Assembly (NCBI GenBank): GCA_017626845.1
Contig: JAGAHX010000009.1
Location: 1 to 33,424 of the forward strand
Source: Bacillota bacterium
GTDB taxonomy: Bacteria > Bacillota > Clostridia > Peptostreptococcales > Anaerovoracaceae
Length of the DNA stretch: 33,424 bases
Direction: 5' to 3'
Positions 17,787 through 25,783 of this stretch are shown in pieces. Numbering within the stretch: position 1 is the first letter of the stretch; each line of letters begins with the position of its first letter. A program made the translations under genes and the position numbers. The notes beneath the pieces are model-generated. The model was not told the origin of the DNA and made no database searches. It saw only the letters and a program-made list of their open reading frames with translations.

Positions 17787-17812
17787 GCCGGCTTTTCAAG
17801 CCGGCTCTTCTG
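17787..17812 (+). terminator. Hairpin between pnp and the M16 peptidase gene
   Basis: GCCGGCTT (17787-17794) pairs with AAGCCGGC (17798-17805) around a TTC loop, followed by TCTTCTG. It is a strong stem with a weak T-run, so it is likely a partial terminator or the 3' stabilising end of the pnp message. Confidence 0.6.
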
Positions 17813-17828
17813 CATTATAGGAGATTCG

Positions 17829-19112
17829 ATGATCGAAGTAAGACAATTGCCCTGCGGCGTGCGGCTGGTGATGGAAAAGCTTCCGGAGCGCCAGTCTGCG
17901 AGCATCGGCATCTGGGTCGGCGCCGGCTCCGCCCGGGAAACGGGAAAGAACAACGGCGTTTCCCACTTTATTGAGCACATGTTTTTTAAAGGGACGAAGA
18001 CCCGCGATCAGTATCAGCTTGCCCGGGATACGGACGATCTGGGCTGCGACATGAATGCATTCACCGGCAAGGAGGCGACCTGTTTTCACATCAAGGCGCT
18101 CAGCTCCGTGTTTCCGGAGGCGGTGGACATCCTGCTGGACATGCTCTGCAATTCGCTGTTCGACGAGGCGGAGATGGAAAAGGAACGGGGCGTCATCCTG
18201 GAAGAGTTCAACATGGTGTGCGACACGCCGGATGACTATATCATGGACCTGCTGGACGAAAAGGTGTTCCGGCGCACTCCCTTGGCGAAGCCCGTTCTCG
18301 GAAGCCGTTCCAATATCCGCGGTCTCCGTAGAGAAGATATCCTGGACTACATTCAGACCTGGTATACCCGGGACAACATCGTGGTATCGGTCGTTGGCAA
18401 CTTCGATGAGGAAAGGCTCGCATCGCAGCTGGACGAAAAGCTTTCGGCGTTTGGCGCCCACTGCCCGGCCAAGCGGAAAGCTGCCATGCCGGAAGTTCCC
18501 GGATACACCAGTCTTAAGAAGGACATCAATCAGACGCATATCGCGCTGGGGATCCCCACGATCGCACTGGATTCCCCGGATTATTACGCCCAGGCCGTCG
18601 TGTGCGACGTGCTGGGCGGCAGCATGAGCTCCCGGCTGTTTCAGAATATAAGGGAACGGAAGGGGCTTGCCTACAGCGTGTTCAGCGCTTCGGAAAGCTA
18701 TGCCGCCGGCGGACAATTCTATATCTACGCGGCTGTGAAACCGGATACGGAAGCGGAAGTGCTGGCAGCCATCGGCGAAGAGTTGAAGGGATTGGCCGCA
18801 GAAGGCATCAGCCAACATCAGACGGAAGTCGTCAAGCAGAGGCTCAAGAGCGGCTTTATCTTCTCGCTGGAATCCACGAATTCCCGCATGTACCGGCTGG
18901 GCAAGAACATGCTGCTGTTAGGCAGGACCTATACCGAAGAAGAGACCATGGCGGAGATCGATGCGGTGACCCAGGAGCAGGTGAACCGCTTCGCACAGCG
19001 CATCGCGGATATCCGCCGCTACAGCGGGGCGGCCATCAGCCCCCTCGGACTGGAATGGGAGGAATTATGGAACGGATCGCAAGGTTTGAACGGGTCAGCG
19101 AAGCGCAGCTGA
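17829..19112 (+). CDS. M16 family zinc peptidase (insulinase-like, MlpA/YmxG group)
   Basis: This is a 427-residue peptidase. The inverted zinc motif HFIEH (H46, E49, H50) is present, and the third ligand is expected in EKERGVILEEF (about residue 126). The second half has the inactive M16 domain with a conserved R-Y-like block (ERKGLAYSVFSASESY). There is no signal peptide, so it is cytoplasmic. A gene of this family regularly follows rpsO-pnp in Firmicutes. Its substrate is unknown; a role in turnover of peptides or of processing products is conjecture. AGGAG lies just before the ATG. The last 46 bases overlap dut. Confidence 0.9.
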   Translation: MIEVRQLPCGVRLVMEKLPERQSASIGIWVGAGSARETGKNNGVSHFIEHMFFKGTKTRDQYQLARDTDDLGCDMNAFTGKEATCFHIKALSSVFPEAVDILLDMLCNSLFDEAEMEKERGVILEEFNMVCDTPDDYIMDLLDEKVFRRTPLAKPVLGSRSNIRGLRREDILDYIQTWYTRDNIVVSVVGNFDEERLASQLDEKLSAFGAHCPAKRKAAMPEVPGYTSLKKDINQTHIALGIPTIALDSPDYYAQAVVCDVLGGSMSSRLFQNIRERKGLAYSVFSASESYAAGGQFYIYAAVKPDTEAEVLAAIGEELKGLAAEGISQHQTEVVKQRLKSGFIFSLESTNSRMYRLGKNMLLLGRTYTEEETMAEIDAVTQEQVNRFAQRIADIRRYSGAAISPLGLEWEELWNGSQGLNGSAKRS

Positions 19113-19552
19113 CAAAAGACAGCGCCCACATGGAAGGCCCCCATCTTCCTATCGAACTGCCGGTGCGGGCCACGGCGGGAAGTGCAGGCTACGACATCAA
19201 GACGCCCTGGGACATCCGGCTGAAGCCCGGCGAGAGCGTTCGCATTCCGACGGGACTGCGCTGCCGCATCGCTTCCGGCTGGGTGCTTCTGATCGCACCT
19301 AAGAGCGGTCTGGGATTTAAATTCCGGCTGCAGCTGGACAATACGGTCGGCGTGATCGACGAAGATTACTACGGCGCAGAGAACGAAGGACATATCCAGA
19401 TCCAGATCACGAACGACTCCCGCGCGGATAAGACGCTGGAGATCCCTGCGGGCAAGGCTTTTGCCCAGGGACTGTTCCTTCCGTACGGCATTACGGAGGA
19501 CGACAAGGCGGACGCAAAACGCACGGGCGGATTCGGATCGACGAATGCATAA
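19067..19552 (+). CDS. dut: dUTP diphosphatase
   Basis: This is a 161-residue trimeric dUTPase. It hydrolyses dUTP to dUMP, keeping uracil out of DNA and feeding dTMP synthesis. Family motifs are in order: AGSAGYDI (I), PKSGLGFK (II), NTVGVIDEDYYGAE (III), GKAFAQ (IV) and the P-loop-like RTGGFGST (V) at the C-terminus. The ATG at 19067 has GGGAGG four bases upstream and lies inside the end of the M16 peptidase gene, so the two genes are probably co-transcribed and coupled. Residues 1-28 extend before motif I by more than in the shortest family members. The spacing suggests no further gene in the operon; a palindromic region follows. Confidence 0.95.
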   Translation: MERIARFERVSEAQLTKDSAHMEGPHLPIELPVRATAGSAGYDIKTPWDIRLKPGESVRIPTGLRCRIASGWVLLIAPKSGLGFKFRLQLDNTVGVIDEDYYGAENEGHIQIQITNDSRADKTLEIPAGKAFAQGLFLPYGITEDDKADAKRTGGFGSTNA

Positions 19553-19702
19553 TTGGGCTGCTCGAACAGCGTTTGCTTTTGCGGGCACGCTCTCGCTACC
19601 TTCGTCTCGCAGCGGTACTAAGCTCTGCCTTCGCTTACGCTCGGCAATCGCTAAGTACCGGCGGCCTCAGAGTACACGCTGCAAGCAAACACTGCTCCGA
19701 GC
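19553..19702 (+). repeat. Nested palindromic intergenic element between dut and dgt
   Basis: The gap carries two nested inverted repeats. Outer: GCTCG (19560-19564) with CGAGC (19698-19702), and GTTTGCTT (19571-19578) with AAGCAAAC (19683-19690). Inner: CGGTACT (19613-19619) with AGTACCG (19654-19660), continuing as AGC/GCT and TGCC/GGCA around a 13-base loop. No plausible gene is present. It could be a strong RNA structure ending the dut transcript, or a dispersed palindromic repeat. No clear T-run follows. Confidence 0.65.
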
Positions 19703-19736
19703 GGTTGATCCGAGCAATTAACAGCGATCAATAGAA

Positions 19737-19742
19737 TATAAT
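19737..19742 (+). promoter_or_regulatory. Possible -10 box upstream of dgt
   Basis: A perfect TATAAT lies 28 bases before the dgt start. No good -35 box sits at 16-18 bases (TTAACA is 13 bases away, TTGATC 26), so this is a tentative promoter. A GGAGG ribosome site at about 19760-19764 follows. Confidence 0.4.
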
Positions 19743-19769
19743 CATTACCCAACGAAACAGGAGGCAGTC

Positions 19770-20789
19770 ATGGTTTTCAGAGAAGAACAGGAAAAGCGCG
19801 AATACGAAACTCTTTCTGAATTTGCCTGCAGATCTGCAGAGAGCCGGGGCAGGGCCGTCTACGAAAAGCCCTGCGATCTCCGTACGGAATTCCAAAGAGA
19901 CCGGGACCGCATCATCCACAGCAAATCCCTGCGCCGGCTGATGCATAAGACCCAGGTCTTCCTGAGTCCCGAAGGGGACCATTTCCGTACGCGCCTCACC
20001 CATACCCTGGAAGTGGCGCAGATCGCCCGGACCATCTCCCGTGCGCTGGGTTTAAACGAAGACCTGACGGAAGCCATTGCCCTGGGCCACGATCTGGGAC
20101 ATACCCCCTTCGGACACAACGGCGAGGAGTTCCTGAACGAGATCCATCCCGGCGGATTTGCCCACAACGTGCAGAGCCTGCGGGTCGTGGACGTGATCGA
20201 ACGCAACGCGGCCGGCCGCACCATGAACCTGACGGAAGAGGTGCGGGACGGCATCGTCAACCATACGGGAAAGGTCTGGCCCTTTACGCTGGAAGGCCAG
20301 GTCGTGCGCCATTCCGACCGCATCGCCTACATCAACCACGACATTGACGACGCCATGCGGGGCGGCATCATCCGCGCGGAGGACATTCCGGAGGAATGCA
20401 CCGCATTTTTAGGCCCGGACCACCGCAGCCGGATCAATACGTTGGTGACGGATATCGTAAGAAACAGCGACGGAAAAGACAGCGTCACGATGTCGGAAGA
20501 GGCTGCTTTCCACATGAACAAGCTGCGCGATTACATGTTTGCCAACGTGTACCGCAGTCCGGCCGTCAAGCAGGCTTCGGAGCTGGACAAGATCCGGGGG
20601 CTCATCCATTCCCTGTATGGCTATTTCCTGGAGCACAGCGACGAACTGCCCTCCGAATACCGCAGCATCCTGGAGCGGGACGGCGGAAACGAGGCCGTAA
20701 AGGATTATATCGCCGGCATGACGGACCGTTATGCCATCAACATGTACAACGAAAAGTTCGTGCCCTCCGGGTGGAAACTTCCGAAATAG
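19770..20789 (+). CDS. dgt: Deoxyguanosinetriphosphate triphosphohydrolase-like protein (HD domain)
   Basis: This is a 339-residue HD-domain dNTPase. It cleaves dNTPs to nucleosides and triphosphate. Metal ligands are visible: H78 in RLTHTLEV, HD in LGHDLGHTPFGHNGEE (107-108, with H111 and H116 beyond), and a later D in RHSDRIAYINHDIDDA. IHSKSLRRLMHKTQVF and GDHFRTRLTHT match the short dGTPase-like group common in Gram-positives, which precedes dnaG. Substrate preference among dNTPs is not visible. With dut it forms a nucleotide-pool pair. GGAGG precedes the ATG. Confidence 0.93.
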   Translation: MVFREEQEKREYETLSEFACRSAESRGRAVYEKPCDLRTEFQRDRDRIIHSKSLRRLMHKTQVFLSPEGDHFRTRLTHTLEVAQIARTISRALGLNEDLTEAIALGHDLGHTPFGHNGEEFLNEIHPGGFAHNVQSLRVVDVIERNAAGRTMNLTEEVRDGIVNHTGKVWPFTLEGQVVRHSDRIAYINHDIDDAMRGGIIRAEDIPEECTAFLGPDHRSRINTLVTDIVRNSDGKDSVTMSEEAAFHMNKLRDYMFANVYRSPAVKQASELDKIRGLIHSLYGYFLEHSDELPSEYRSILERDGGNEAVKDYIAGMTDRYAINMYNEKFVPSGWKLPK

Positions 20790-20849
20790 AACGCGGCAAA
20801 AAAAAGGATGGACCGGTCTTTTCCTGTAAACACATTTCAGGAGGGAAGT

Positions 20850-22619
20850 ATGGCAGTCACATCGCTGAGTTCGGCAGCTGAAGAGATCCGCAGCAGGTGC
20901 AACATCGTAGACGTTGTAAGCCCGCTGGTTTCCATAAAAAGAGCCGGAAGCAATTATAAGGGCTGCTGTCCTTTCCACAAGGAAAAGACGCCGTCTTTTG
21001 TCGTTTCCGAGACGAAGCAGATCTTCACCTGTTTCGGATGCGGCAAATCCGGAGACGTCATCAAATTCATACAGGAATACTACAATCTGAGTTTTCCCGA
21101 AGCCGTGCGGCGGCTGGCCGCCCAGTACGGCATCGAGATCGACGATTCCTACGAACGGCAGAGCAAGAAAAAAGAGGGGTATTTCGCCATCAACAAGACG
21201 GCGGCCCGCTTTTTCTTCGACGCCTTTACCAAGAAAGCAAATCCCGGCTACGATTACATGCGGGGCCGGGGCATCCAGCCGGAGATGGTCGCAAAGTTCG
21301 GCATCGGCTATGCGGACGAAGGCTGGCAGACCCTCAGCGATTACATGACCGCCCAGGGCACGCCGGCAGAGCTGCTTACGGAACTGGGACTCAGTTCCAA
21401 ATCCTCCAAGGACGGACGGCTGTACGATAAATTCCGGGGCCGGGTGATGTTCCCCATCTTCAATACGATGGGCAAGGTCATCGGTTTCGGGGGACGCACC
21501 ATCATCGGTGACGCCGCCAAATACCTCAACTCCCAGGAGTCCTTCGTCTTCGAAAAGAAGCGGAACCTGTACGGGCTCAACCTGTCGAAGACGGAGATCC
21601 AGGAACAGGGCTACGCCATCCTGGTGGAAGGGTACATGGACGTGGTCGGTCTGTATCAGGGCGGCGTGCGCAACGTCTGCGCGGCGCTGGGAACGGCCCT
21701 TACGCCGGAACAGGCGCAGCTCCTTAAACGGTATACGAAGAAGGTCGTGCTGTGTCTGGATTCCGATGCGGCCGGCATCAAGGCAGCCATCCGCGGGTGC
21801 GACGTGCTGCGCGCGGCGGGGCTGGATGTGCGGGTCATGCACGTGGACGACGGCAAAGACCCGGACGAATACATCAAAAAACACGGGGCCGACGAATTCC
21901 GTTCGCTGCTGGATAAGACAGCGGAGACGGATATCGATTTCAAGATCGGCCTAATCGCCAGAAAATACGACGGAAACGACCTGACGCAGGCTATCCGTTT
22001 CCTGAAAGCGGCGGCGGACGTGCTGCGGCCGCTCTCGCCGGTGGAAGCGGACCTGTACATCCAGAAAGTCGCGAAGATGCGCGGCATTTCCGAAGGCGCG
22101 CTGCGCCGGGAGATCGAACAGCCTTCTGCGGAAGCGCCGAGACCTGCACCAAGAGCCGAGACGGAAAATGCCGCGGAAGAACGGCCCGCCGAAGAGACGC
22201 CCCAGATGCAGGGACAGGTCATGGTGGAGCGCATGCTCGTAAAACTGTGCATGCAGCGAAGCGATTTCTGGCCGAAGCTGAAAGAACGGGACGACGTGTT
22301 CGTTTCCAACGAAGGCTACCGGATCGCAGACGTGCTGAACGAATGCTACCGGGAAAACAACGATTTCGATGCGAAAGCTGTCCGGGAACGGCTGGACGGC
22401 AGCGCGCTCGCTTATTTTGACCGCATCCAGGACGAGGTCATCACCGGAGACGAAGAGGAAGCTTTCCGGGACTGCCTGGAAAAGCTGGACCGGCGGAAAG
22501 CCGAGCGGCGCATCAAAGAGATCATGGATATTCTCTCCATTGCGGAGGGCGAGGACGAGGAAAAGCTGAACGCTTACATGCTCGAACTTGCGGATCTGCA
22601 GCGGAAATATATCAGATAA
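20850..22619 (+). CDS. dnaG: DNA primase
   Basis: DnaG has 589 residues and makes RNA primers for replication. The N-terminal zinc-binding domain shows CCPFHKEKTPSF and FTCFGCGKSGD (C40, H43, C61, C64). The TOPRIM catalytic core has EGYMD (E260 onwards) and DSD (304-306). The C-terminal helicase-interacting domain lies after an acidic Ala/Glu/Pro linker (about 430-455). The ATG at 20850 is chosen because AGGAGGG sits just upstream. An ATG 42 bases earlier has no site and adds a non-family stretch. The macromolecular synthesis order dnaG-rpoD follows. Confidence 0.96.
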   Translation: MAVTSLSSAAEEIRSRCNIVDVVSPLVSIKRAGSNYKGCCPFHKEKTPSFVVSETKQIFTCFGCGKSGDVIKFIQEYYNLSFPEAVRRLAAQYGIEIDDSYERQSKKKEGYFAINKTAARFFFDAFTKKANPGYDYMRGRGIQPEMVAKFGIGYADEGWQTLSDYMTAQGTPAELLTELGLSSKSSKDGRLYDKFRGRVMFPIFNTMGKVIGFGGRTIIGDAAKYLNSQESFVFEKKRNLYGLNLSKTEIQEQGYAILVEGYMDVVGLYQGGVRNVCAALGTALTPEQAQLLKRYTKKVVLCLDSDAAGIKAAIRGCDVLRAAGLDVRVMHVDDGKDPDEYIKKHGADEFRSLLDKTAETDIDFKIGLIARKYDGNDLTQAIRFLKAAADVLRPLSPVEADLYIQKVAKMRGISEGALRREIEQPSAEAPRPAPRAETENAAEERPAEETPQMQGQVMVERMLVKLCMQRSDFWPKLKERDDVFVSNEGYRIADVLNECYRENNDFDAKAVRERLDGSALAYFDRIQDEVITGDEEEAFRDCLEKLDRRKAERRIKEIMDILSIAEGEDEEKLNAYMLELADLQRKYIR

Positions 22620-22634
22620 GGGGAAGGAATAGGA

Positions 22635-23768
22635 ATGAATTACGACAGCGAAAGCGAAAAGAAAGCTTACGAACAGTTGGATCAGATCCTGGAAAGAGCC
22701 AAAAAATCCGGCTCCATCACGTTCAACGAAGTGGACGACGCCTTCGCCGATCTGGACATGAGCCAGACGGAAAAGGACGCGTTCTACGACAAACTGGAGG
22801 ATTCCGGCATCGAAGTTAAACCCCTCGACATCGTGGACGACTTTGACTTTGAGTCCCTGGAACCGGACAGCGAAGCGGAACTGGAAGAGCTGGTGGAAGC
22901 GGCGGAGACCGACGACCTGACGGATATGCCCAAGGGCGTTACCGTCGACGATCCCGTCCGCATGTACCTGAAGGAGATCGGCAAAGTGCCTCTTCTGACG
23001 GCAGAAGAGGAAATGGATCTGGCACAGCGCATGGAGCAGGGCGACGAAGAAGCCAAGAAGCGTCTGTGCGAAGCCAACCTGCGTCTGGTAGTCTCCATTG
23101 CCAAGCGCTACGTGGGCCGCGGCATGCTGTTCCTGGACCTCATCCAGGAGGGCAACCTCGGTCTGATCAAGGCAGTCGACAAGTTCGACTGGAGAAAAGG
23201 ATTCAAGTTCTCCACCTATGCGACCTGGTGGATCCGCCAGTCCATCACCCGGTCCATCGCGGACCAGGCCCGGACGATCCGTATCCCGGTGCATATGGTA
23301 GAGACCATCAATAAGCAGATCCGGGTCACCCGGCAGCTGCTGCAGGAACTGGGGAGAGACCCGACGCCGGAGGAAATTGCGCAGGAGATGGAGATCCCCG
23401 TGGAAAAGGTCCGGGAGATCTCGAAGATCGCCCAGGAACCCGTCTCTCTGGAGACCCCGATCGGCGAGGAAGAGGATTCCCACCTGGGAGACTTTATCCC
23501 CGACGAAGACGTGCCGTCCCCCGCGGATGCTGCTGCGTTCTCCATGCTGAAGGAACAGCTGGACGAAGTGCTGTCCACGCTCACCGACCGTGAGCAGGAA
23601 GTACTGCGTTTGCGGTTCGGCCTGGACGACGGACGCCAGCGCACGCTGGAGGAAGTGGGCCAGATGTTCAAGGTCACCCGGGAACGCATCCGTCAGATCG
23701 AAGCAAAGGCGCTGCGCAAGCTCCGCCATCCCAACCGCAGCAAGCGGCTGAGAGACTATCTCGAATAA
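22635..23768 (+). CDS. rpoD: RNA polymerase primary sigma factor (SigA/RpoD)
   Basis: This is the 377-residue housekeeping sigma factor. The short region 1.1 is acidic (about 1-95). Region 1.2 begins [11 protein letters not shown], and region 2 has [20 protein letters not shown] followed by the -10 recognition block [17 protein letters not shown]. Region 3 and region 4 ([30 protein letters not shown]) complete it. Length and the RYVGRGM motif are those of Gram-positive SigA. It follows dnaG by 15 bases and shares its message. The promoters assigned in this window fit the consensus this sigma reads. Confidence 0.97.
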   Translation: MNYDSESEKKAYEQLDQILERAKKSGSITFNEVDDAFADLDMSQTEKDAFYDKLEDSGIEVKPLDIVDDFDFESLEPDSEAELEELVEAAETDDLTDMPKGVTVDDPVRMYLKEIGKVPLLTAEEEMDLAQRMEQGDEEAKKRLCEANLRLVVSIAKRYVGRGMLFLDLIQEGNLGLIKAVDKFDWRKGFKFSTYATWWIRQSITRSIADQARTIRIPVHMVETINKQIRVTRQLLQELGRDPTPEEIAQEMEIPVEKVREISKIAQEPVSLETPIGEEEDSHLGDFIPDEDVPSPADAAAFSMLKEQLDEVLSTLTDREQEVLRLRFGLDDGRQRTLEEVGQMFKVTRERIRQIEAKALRKLRHPNRSKRLRDYLE

Positions 23769-23772
23769 TTCC

Positions 23773-24465
23773 ATGGCGCTGAGCGAACGGCTGAAAACCA
23801 TAGCAGGCTTAGTTATAACAGGAGAGCCCATGGCCGACATTGGGACGGACCATGGGTTTCTGCCTCTTTATTGCCTGCAGGAAGGGCTCGTGACCCGCGC
23901 AGTCCTCTCCGACGTCAACGAAGGTCCGCTGAAGCGGGCCAGGGAGACGATGGAAGGGTCGCAGATCGCGCCGGAACGCTACGATCTGCGGCTGGGCAGC
24001 GGACTTTCCGTGCTGAAGCGCGGCGAGGTGACGACGGCTGTCATCGCCGGGATGGGCGGAGAGCTCATCGCTTCCATTCTTGCGGAAGATCCTGCAGTGA
24101 CGGACAGCGTAAAACGCTTCGTTCTGCAGCCCCGCAGCCGGAGCGGACAGCTCCGCAGCTGGCTGTGGGAAAACGGCTGGGCGGTCCGAAAGGAGAGCTT
24201 CGCGAAGGAGCGGGGACGCCTGTGCCAGATCCTATGTGTGGAAAAGGGCGTGCAGACGCCGTACGTCTATCCGGATATTCCGGAATCCGAAGATCCGCTG
24301 ATGCTCGAATTCCTGGACCGGGAGATAGTTAACATAAGAATAATTACAGAAAACCTTCGCCGTTCGAACGATCCAAACGATCTTGCAGCGGCGGAAGCTT
24401 TCGTACGCAAGACAGCAACGCTTGAGAAAAGGAGGGAAGAACTATGGAGAAACAGCTTTTCCTGA
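23773..24465 (+). CDS. trmK: tRNA (adenine(22)-N1)-methyltransferase TrmK
   Basis: This is a 230-residue class I SAM methyltransferase. The motif ADIGTDHGFLPLYC (21 onwards) and VIAGMGGELI in the middle are typical of TrmK (COG2384), which methylates N1 of A22 in tRNA. The second half is helical, as in the family. It starts four bases after rpoD, and its last 22 bases overlap the next gene, which is the normal rpoD-trmK-nif3 arrangement. The ribosome site is weak, suggesting coupling to rpoD translation. Confidence 0.93.
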   Translation: MALSERLKTIAGLVITGEPMADIGTDHGFLPLYCLQEGLVTRAVLSDVNEGPLKRARETMEGSQIAPERYDLRLGSGLSVLKRGEVTTAVIAGMGGELIASILAEDPAVTDSVKRFVLQPRSRSGQLRSWLWENGWAVRKESFAKERGRLCQILCVEKGVQTPYVYPDIPESEDPLMLEFLDREIVNIRIITENLRRSNDPNDLAAAEAFVRKTATLEKRREELWRNSFS

Positions 24466-25214
24466 ACGTCTTGAACGACATCGCGCCCTTAAGCCTTCAG
24501 GAGGAATGGGATAACAGCGGCATCCAGATCGCCTACGGAGACCGGGAGATTTCCCGGGTCCTTGTTGCGCTGGAAGTCACGAAGGACGTCATTCGCGAGG
24601 CAAAAAGAGAACACTGCGACTTCCTTCTCTGTCATCATCCGCTGCTGTTCCACCCCGTAAAGACGATCGAACCGGATTTTACGGTGGGAGCCTATATCCA
24701 GGAGCTCATCCAGGCGGAGATCGGCGTCTATGCGGCTCACACCTGCTTCGACAAAGCCCCGGGCGGCAACAACGATTACCTGATGAAGGTTCTCGGCTGC
24801 GCATTCCCGGAGGAACTGGCCGGCGGCATCGCCCGCATCGGCCGGCTGGACAGACCCGTGTCCTTCGATGAGTTCATCTCCGACGTCAATGCGGCCTGCG
24901 GATACGAAGGCCTGCGGATCCAGGGCGATTCCCGCCGGGAAGTCCAGACGATCGCTCTGTGCACCGGCGCCGGCGGTGAATACGTCTACGACGCGGTGAG
25001 GGCAGGGGCGGACGTCTACATTTCCGGCGACATCTCCCATCACGACGCTCAGGCGGCGAAAGATCTTGGGATCTGCCTCATCGATGCCGGCCACTACGGC
25101 ACCGAATGGCAGTTCGTGCCCAACATGACGGCGCAGCTGACCGCAGATAAGCGGGTCACATGCGATATCCTGAAGTCGGAAGCCATGCGCAACCCCTTCG
25201 AATATACGCTGTAA
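24444..25214 (+). CDS. Nif3-like dinuclear metal centre protein
   Basis: This is a 256-residue Nif3/DUF34 family protein. The metal-binding residues are visible: CHHPL (H64, H65), HTCFDKAPGGNNDYL (D103), and near the end SGDISHHDAQ and GHYGTEW. The family forms ring-shaped hexamers with two metal ions per subunit. Its biochemical role is unsettled (a GTP cyclohydrolase-like fold and metal insertion have been suggested). It lacks the PII-like insert that lengthens B. subtilis YqfO to about 370 residues. It overlaps trmK by 22 bases and precedes rnpB. Confidence 0.92.
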   Translation: MEKQLFLNVLNDIAPLSLQEEWDNSGIQIAYGDREISRVLVALEVTKDVIREAKREHCDFLLCHHPLLFHPVKTIEPDFTVGAYIQELIQAEIGVYAAHTCFDKAPGGNNDYLMKVLGCAFPEELAGGIARIGRLDRPVSFDEFISDVNAACGYEGLRIQGDSRREVQTIALCTGAGGEYVYDAVRAGADVYISGDISHHDAQAAKDLGICLIDAGHYGTEWQFVPNMTAQLTADKRVTCDILKSEAMRNPFEYTL

Positions 25215-25230
25215 CAATTTCATAAAGATC

Positions 25231-25601
25231 CATGAGCAGCCCATGCGGTCGCGGGCGCGCCCTGAAAAGCGCGTGTGAGGAAAGTCCGGGCTCCATAGGG
25301 CAAGGATGACAGCTAACGGCTGCCGGGGGTGACCCCAGGGAAAGTGCAACAGAAAACAACCGCCCGCAAGGGTAAGGGTGAAAAGGCGAGGTAAGAGCTC
25401 ACCGGGTCTCTGGCAACAGGGACCGTCCGTGTAAACCCCATCCGGAGCAAGACCAAACAGGGAGGCAGGTGCATCCGTGCAAACCGCCTGAAAGGGGGCT
25501 GCCCGTCCCTTCCCGGGAGGTAGGTCGCTTGAGTCCTCTGGCGACAGAGGTCCTAGAAAGATGATCGCTTAATACAGAACCCGGCTTACAGGCTGCTCAT
25601 G
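25231..25601 (+). ncRNA. rnpB: RNase P RNA, bacterial type A
   Basis: This is the catalytic RNA that trims tRNA 5' ends. The ends pair as CATGAGCAGCC (25231-25241) with GGCTGCTCATG (25591-25601). The conserved core is clear: GAGGAAAGTCCGGGCTCC and AGTGCAACAGAAA in the 5' half, and the late block ending ACAGAACCCGGCTTACAG. The 5' half reads almost like E. coli rnpB, which marks the ancestral type A rather than the Bacillus type B. It lies 16 bases after the nif3 gene, with no coding sequence on either strand that is believable. Confidence 0.97.
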
Positions 25602-25607
25602 ATTTTT

Positions 25608-25632
25608 AAGAGTCCGCGAGGGCTCTTTTTTT
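25608..25632 (+). terminator. Rho-independent terminator of rnpB
   Basis: AAGAGTCC (25608-25615) pairs with GGGCTCTT (25620-25627), one G-T pair, around a GCGA loop. The run of T at 25626-25632 follows. It lies seven bases after the end of rnpB. Confidence 0.9.
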
Positions 25633-25696
25633 AAATTTATTCATTGTTTTTTATGAATTGTATCAAAAAAACGATAGGTTCTCTTCTCATTTTCTG
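25633..25696 (+). other. AT-rich intergenic stretch with a weak palindrome
   Basis: This stretch is AT-rich, unlike the neighbouring genes. ATTGTTTTTT (25643-25652) can pair with AAAAAACGAT (25666-25675), with one G-T pair and a 13-base loop. It might be a reverse-direction terminator or an operator for the next promoter. Nothing else is visible. Confidence 0.35.
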
Positions 25697-25725
25697 TTGT
25701 ATTGCGCATTTCATAGTTTTATAAT
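25697..25725 (+). promoter_or_regulatory. Strong sigma-A type promoter for the methionine lyase operon
   Basis: TTGTAT at 25697-25702 and TATAAT at 25720-25725 are exactly 17 bases apart, in an AT-rich setting. Transcription would begin near 25732, about 50 bases before the start codon. Confidence 0.75.
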
Positions 25726-25783
25726 GAAAACGAAGTTGTAAACATTTGGCTAATCGATTTTAACCAAGAGAAAGGAGTTAACA

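Noticed and set aside
19461-19721. Plus-strand small frame across the dut-dgt gap
   Set aside because: It starts inside dut in another frame, has no ribosome site and runs through the palindrome.
25156-25359. Minus-strand small frame over nif3 end and rnpB
   Set aside because: It covers the conserved 5' half of rnpB and has no coding signature.
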